This document shows, piece after piece, positions 14,503 through 18,273 of a stretch of DNA of 18,273 nucleotides. Numbering within the stretch: the stretch's first letter is position 1; each line of letters opens with the position of its first letter. A program made the position numbers and the translations under genes. The notes below the pieces were generated by a model, which searched no databases, was not told where the DNA came from, and saw nothing but the letters and a program-made list of their open reading frames with translations. Source of the DNA: Deltaproteobacteria bacterium. GTDB taxonomy: Bacteria > Myxococcota_A > UBA796. The stretch is from NCBI GenBank assembly GCA_002707085.1, contig PALY01000031.1, forward strand, positions 12,093 through 30,365, read 5' to 3'.

Positions 14503-16158
14503 ATGGAGCGTCGAGACAATACAGCGTTGCAGGATACTCACTTTGACCTACTGATCATTGGTGGTGGTATTACCGGTGCAGGTGCGGCTCGCGATGCGGC
14601 ACGTCGGGGACTTAGTGTGCTGGTTGTCGACCAAGGCGATGTTGCGAGCGGTACATCATCACGTTCATCAAAGCTGGTTCATGGTGGGTTGCGGTACTTG
14701 GAGCAGGGCGAAGTTGCTTTGGTGTTTGAGGCCGTTGCGGAACGCTGGGTCCTTCAAACCATAGCGCCCCACCTTGTGCAGCCCATGCCCTTTTTGTTTC
14801 CCATTTATGATGACTACAGGATGGGGCTGTTTACGATTAATATCGGGATGTGGATTTACGATGCGTTGAGCTTGTTTCGCTCCCCTAAGATCCACAAGAA
14901 ATTGTCTCAGAAAAAGGTCGCGATTGTAGAGCCTGGATTGTTGTCAGAGGGTCTTCAAGGCGCCCCCTTGTACTACGATTGTGCGACCGACGATGCTCGG
15001 CTGACACTGGAAACCATTTTGGATGCGGAGTGTTCTGGGGCGCAAATTCGAACCCATACCCGCGTGACGAAACTTCTTCGCAAAGACGGAAGAGTCTCTG
15101 GTGCTAAGCTGGAAGATCAGTTGACGGGCGAAGCGGCTGAAGTTTCGGCCAGTGTTGTGATCAATGCGACGGGTCCTTGGACTGATTGGACCCGAAGATT
15201 GTCAGGTGAGGAAGTTCGGCCAAGTCTACGTCCGACCAAGGGGATTCACATCGTGGTGAATGCCTCTCGTTTTTCGGTCAATCATGCCGTGGTTTGCTTG
15301 CATCCTGATGATGGTCGCGTTCTTTTCGCTGTGCCGTGGGGAGAGCAAACCTATGTTGGCACCACAGACACCGACTTTGAGGGTGACCCCAATGAGGTTT
15401 GTGCCGACCATTCGGATGTCAAGTACATCATTGAAGCTACCAATACGTTCTTTCCTGATGCAGGATTATCGCTGGATGATGTCGTTTCGACCTGGGCGGG
15501 TGTTCGACCATTGATCAGTGAAGATGGTGCTGAAGATGAGTCCAGTGTCTCTCGTGAACATGAGATTTACCTTTCCGATGATGGGATGATCACAATCGCG
15601 GGTGGCAAGTTGACCACCTACCGAAGAATGGGTGCAGAGGTAGTCCGGAAAGCCGTGGCCGTTCTCAAAGAACTTGAGTTGCTGCCAGACACCTTGCGGT
15701 CTTCCGATACGCAGAAAAACCCTCTTCCGGGGGCTGTGAGTTGGCCCGCTTCAGGTGGCTTGGACACGCTCGTTCAGCAGGTGGTCGAGATCGGAGAAGG
15801 TCAGATTGATGAGCGGACTGCAAAGTTACTGAGCGACACTTATGGAACACGCAGCCTGCATATAGCAGAGCAAGTGAGCGCAGCTCATGCGTTGGGTGAG
15901 CCATTAATTGAAGGTCGTCCTGAGATCGCTGGTCAAGTCGAATTTGCGGTGAATTCCGAACTCGCTCGGACGGTGAGCGATGTCATGATTCGCCGTACAC
16001 AGTTGTTCTATCGTGATGCCGATCAGGGGCTTGGTGCAGTCGATAAAGTCGCTGCACAGATGGCCGGTATGTTGAATTGGACTCCAGAACAAACCCAGAA
16101 AAATGTATCGGAATACCGGGCTGAAGTAGAAAGGAGTCGCTGTTGGCGAACCGGTTGA
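14503..16158 (+). CDS. glpD: FAD-dependent glycerol-3-phosphate dehydrogenase
   Basis: GlpD oxidises sn-glycerol 3-phosphate to dihydroxyacetone phosphate at the inner membrane and passes electrons to quinones. The 551 residues have the full family pattern: FAD-binding LLIIGGGITGAGAARDAARR (16-35), the signature SGTSSRSSKLVHGGLRYLE (49-67), INATGPWTDW (220-229), RPTKGIHIV (243-251), WAGVRPL (331-337) and AGGKLTTYRR (366-375), with a C-terminal helical domain containing an RRTQLFYRD-type segment. Its length is normal. GGAG at 14493-14496 precedes the ATG by 6 bases. No glpF or glpK is adjacent. Its last 16 bases overlap the start of the next gene, so the downstream genes are probably in the same transcript. 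Confidence 0.95.
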   Translation: MERRDNTALQDTHFDLLIIGGGITGAGAARDAARRGLSVLVVDQGDVASGTSSRSSKLVHGGLRYLEQGEVALVFEAVAERWVLQTIAPHLVQPMPFLFPIYDDYRMGLFTINIGMWIYDALSLFRSPKIHKKLSQKKVAIVEPGLLSEGLQGAPLYYDCATDDARLTLETILDAECSGAQIRTHTRVTKLLRKDGRVSGAKLEDQLTGEAAEVSASVVINATGPWTDWTRRLSGEEVRPSLRPTKGIHIVVNASRFSVNHAVVCLHPDDGRVLFAVPWGEQTYVGTTDTDFEGDPNEVCADHSDVKYIIEATNTFFPDAGLSLDDVVSTWAGVRPLISEDGAEDESSVSREHEIYLSDDGMITIAGGKLTTYRRMGAEVVRKAVAVLKELELLPDTLRSSDTQKNPLPGAVSWPASGGLDTLVQQVVEIGEGQIDERTAKLLSDTYGTRSLHIAEQVSAAHALGEPLIEGRPEIAGQVEFAVNSELARTVSDVMIRRTQLFYRDADQGLGAVDKVAAQMAGMLNWTPEQTQKNVSEYRAEVERSRCWRTG

Positions 16159-18194
16159 ACCGGCTGCGCCAGCGTCTTCTGGCTCCCAAAGTGGAGCAGA
16201 CGGCAGCCTGCGCACGCGCACTGACGGGGCTGTTGGGGCGCATGCCAGCAATTGAAGTGTTGCCGGCGCAGCAGATGACGCGAGCGACTCTTACGGGTGA
16301 AGTGTTGCGGTCTCAAAACCCAGTGCCTTGGCCTGCTGGAATGATGAGACAGCTTGATCCGGCCGATCCAGCCTTTTTACCACCCATGGGACTCCATCCA
16401 GTGTTGGCGGGTAGGGATCGCACATTGGTGGGAATTCCAGGCCGAAAGGGTGTGGCTTGGGTCGATCCGCTTGGTTGGTGTGGCGTGGGTTTGGGACCCA
16501 CGGTGTCGGTGTGGTTCGGCGAGGGGCGCGATGGCTGCGTTGTCGGTCGAGTCCCCGGTCAGCCTGGTGATTTGACGGACGTGGTTCATCAGCGTCGTGG
16601 CGATGATGGGCTAAGCGTTGTGACCAGCTTTACGCGCGGAGTACTCACGCTCACGATGCATCACTGGCCGGTGGTTTTACAAGGCCAAGTGGCTTGGGTG
16701 TTGTACGCGAAGCTGGAGTTGGGTGGGCCTGCACCTCGTCCAGTGCGGCTGGCGTTTGCTATTCGTCCCGCATGCAATGAAGGTGCAACTCCAGTATTTG
16801 AACTCAACCGTGATAAGGAAGGTCTATGGACCGCGGATGGGACGCCGATCTTGGCCGTATCCAGGCATGGAGATGAAATTCTACAGGGCGCTCATGGTCG
16901 TGCAGATCCATTTCATCGATTCTCCGGCCTGGTTCATTCGGGGGCGCCCACCATGTCGGGCAACGTTCACATCCGGTGTCCTGCGGGTCAAGCGACGGCT
17001 GCAGAGGTGTATCGCACCACGATGACCCCAGGTGAACCATTCAGCCGGTTCGTTGTGTTGCAGCCTCCACCGAACACGCCGTCGACGTTGATGCGCACTA
17101 CGGGCCAAAGCTTATGGTCAGGCGCGTTGGCCGACAGGCGTGGAGTATTGGCATCGGGCGCCAAGTTTCAACTTGAACGACATGATGATCTCTTTGTTGC
17201 ATGTAGACAGCGAATCCTGTTGGATACTGGAGAAACCGGTGTGGCCGGTTTGCTTGCAGCAGTGGCCTTGGCTCGAATGGGTTTCGTTCGGCGCGCAGGA
17301 ACACGTCTGTCCGGGTGGATGAATCGAGTGCGTCGGGATGGGACATTGCCGGCTGAAGACCCAGCAGACGCAGCAATGTTGGCCTGGGCTGCATCTGAAT
17401 TTGTTCGATGGACACAAGATGCGGGTTGGCGGGATGAAAACCTTGGTGCTTGGAGACGCTTATTAAATCGTTTGGTCGATGATCCTGGAGAGCCGGGAGG
17501 CCGCTTGTTTTTTGGTGCTGATGGCTCCGGTCGGTGGACCGCGCTTTGGCGTACGGCGGCACTGTTGGGTTCTTCTGTTCAATTGCGAAGTGTGGACCCT
17601 TCTCACAATCAGTGGGCGTTGGCGGGTGGGCAGGCTCGGGAGGCACTCAGCAGTTTATTGGGTGACGCACCTTGGTCTGCTGCGCCGGGAAGAGTTCCCA
17701 ATGGTGCAGCAGCGGCCATGTTGGCGGTCGCTTGGGTTGGCATCATCGATGTGCGAAACCCGGACGTGCTGGAAACCATGGCACATGTCAAAGACAAACA
17801 CTGCCATGGTGGTGGAGTCTTTCTTCATGGTGGCGCTCATCCCGCTGCAACGGCACTCCTATCGGTTGTGGCTGAACGTGCGGAGCCGACAATGGCGGAC
17901 CCCATCGATGTTTTGGCGGCACTCGCTTCGCCGACGGGAGCAATTCCAACCGCTGTTCATCCTACGCGCGGAGCGCTTGTAGAGGGGGATGATCTTCTTT
18001 CAGCATCTATGTTTGCCTTGATGGCTTTAGACCGGGTTCGCGCGTCACGAGACAGCATCACCATACTTCCTGATCTTGTTTCCGCCCGGGAACTTCCAAC
18101 CCCATTTGGGCGAATCGATGTAGTGGATGGTCAGGTAATGGGTAAGTGGATCGGAAAGAAACCTCGGGTCATTATTGCTGGAGAGGAGGAGTAA
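16143..18194 (+). CDS. Large protein with six-hairpin (alpha/alpha toroid) glycosidase-like architecture, function unknown
   Basis: This is a 683-residue protein without signal peptide or clear membrane segment. It begins at a TTG with a strong AAGGAG site 6 bases upstream, inside the 3' end of glpD (16-base overlap). Residues about 40-320 look strand-rich, as in the N-terminal beta-sandwich of alpha/alpha-toroid glycoside hydrolases. Residues about 360-635 are helical repeats with phrases such as ETGVAGLLAAVALARMGF and MLAWAASEFVRWTQDAGW, which recall the hairpins of amylo-1,6-glucosidase or rhamnosidase-like enzymes. A short C-terminal strand block (about 638-679) with LPTPFGRIDVVDGQV also fits that layout. 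No catalytic acid pair can be assigned with confidence. The assignment is by pattern only and could be wrong. The GMC-type gene follows with a 1-base overlap. Confidence 0.6.
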   Translation: MANRLNRLRQRLLAPKVEQTAACARALTGLLGRMPAIEVLPAQQMTRATLTGEVLRSQNPVPWPAGMMRQLDPADPAFLPPMGLHPVLAGRDRTLVGIPGRKGVAWVDPLGWCGVGLGPTVSVWFGEGRDGCVVGRVPGQPGDLTDVVHQRRGDDGLSVVTSFTRGVLTLTMHHWPVVLQGQVAWVLYAKLELGGPAPRPVRLAFAIRPACNEGATPVFELNRDKEGLWTADGTPILAVSRHGDEILQGAHGRADPFHRFSGLVHSGAPTMSGNVHIRCPAGQATAAEVYRTTMTPGEPFSRFVVLQPPPNTPSTLMRTTGQSLWSGALADRRGVLASGAKFQLERHDDLFVACRQRILLDTGETGVAGLLAAVALARMGFVRRAGTRLSGWMNRVRRDGTLPAEDPADAAMLAWAASEFVRWTQDAGWRDENLGAWRRLLNRLVDDPGEPGGRLFFGADGSGRWTALWRTAALLGSSVQLRSVDPSHNQWALAGGQAREALSSLLGDAPWSAAPGRVPNGAAAAMLAVAWVGIIDVRNPDVLETMAHVKDKHCHGGGVFLHGGAHPAATALLSVVAERAEPTMADPIDVLAALASPTGAIPTAVHPTRGALVEGDDLLSASMFALMALDRVRASRDSITILPDLVSARELPTPFGRIDVVDGQVMGKWIGKKPRVIIAGEEE

Positions 18195-18273
18195 TGGCTG
18201 ACTTTGACTTTGATTTTGTGATCGTCGGTTCGGGCTTTGGTGGCTCTGTCTCTGCTTTGAGGTTGGCTGAAAA
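18194..18273 (+). CDS. GMC-type/cholesterol-oxidase-like flavin oxidoreductase, N-terminus (3' partial)
   Basis: Only the first 26 codons are in the window. They read as a classical N-terminal FAD-binding fold: acidic lead FDFDF, then VIVGSGFGGSVSALRLAE with the GxGxxG motif. GSGFGGSVSALRLAE is characteristic of the cholesterol-oxidase-like GMC oxidoreductases, which oxidise alcohols with FAD. A strong AGGAGGAG ribosome site lies just upstream, and the ATG shares one base with the stop of the preceding gene (TAATG), so the gene continues the glpD operon. The rest of the gene and its substrate are outside the window. Confidence 0.75.
   Translation, partial: MADFDFDFVIVGSGFGGSVSALRLAE

Noticed and set aside
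1..18273. Mobile elements, CRISPR arrays, tRNA or rRNA genes
   Set aside because: No transposase, integrase, regular direct repeats, or RNA gene signatures were seen; base composition looks even across the window.

Overview
The window is a dense, protein-coding stretch of a bacterial chromosome: no rRNA, tRNA, CRISPR array or insertion sequence was found, and no gap between genes reaches 100 bases. The cell is a Gram-negative, as shown by several lipobox lipoproteins, a LolB-like lipoprotein, a periplasmic YceI protein and Lgt. Base composition is moderate, near half G+C by eye. The protein families and the unusual Lgt suggest a deltaproteobacterial or Myxococcota-type lineage; that placement is an inference of low to moderate confidence.

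Layout. (1) 1-2977, plus strand: the C-terminal part of an ABC-2 type exporter permease, a TPR lipoprotein and a LolB/DUF4292-like lipoprotein, each overlapping the next by 4-8 bases. (2) 2937-4691, minus: recJ, whose 3' end overlaps the lipoprotein gene tail to tail by 41 bases. (3) 4785-6764, plus: a soluble PAS histidine kinase and lgt. (4) 6793-12452, minus: a six-gene operon read from right to left: type III polyketide synthase, isoprenylcysteine-methyltransferase-like O-methyltransferase, acyl carrier protein, fatty-acyl-AMP ligase, FAD-dependent oxidoreductase, and a membrane protein with a degenerate endonuclease/exonuclease/phosphatase (EEP) domain. (5) 12510-13076, plus: a secreted YceI-family lipid-binding protein, divergent from that operon. 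(6) 13143-13970, minus: an enoyl-CoA hydratase/isomerase. (7) 14029-18273, plus: a small cysteine-rich lipoprotein, glpD, a 683-residue protein with a six-hairpin (alpha/alpha toroid) look, and the first codons of a GMC-type flavin oxidoreductase, all nearly abutting or overlapping.

The most striking system is region 4. The ligase would activate a fatty acid as acyl-AMP and load it on the dedicated carrier protein. The type III synthase would extend it with malonyl units to an alkylresorcinol or alkylpyrone. The methyltransferase would O-methylate the ring and the flavoprotein would hydroxylate or reduce it. This resembles the Streptomyces srsABC phenolic-lipid operon with an added fatty-acid activation and carrier module, plus a pseudoenzyme-like membrane protein. 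The divergent YceI protein could carry the lipid product through the periplasm (inference). A second point is Lgt, where several residues important in E. coli Lgt are replaced although the window encodes several apparent lipoproteins that would need a working Lgt.
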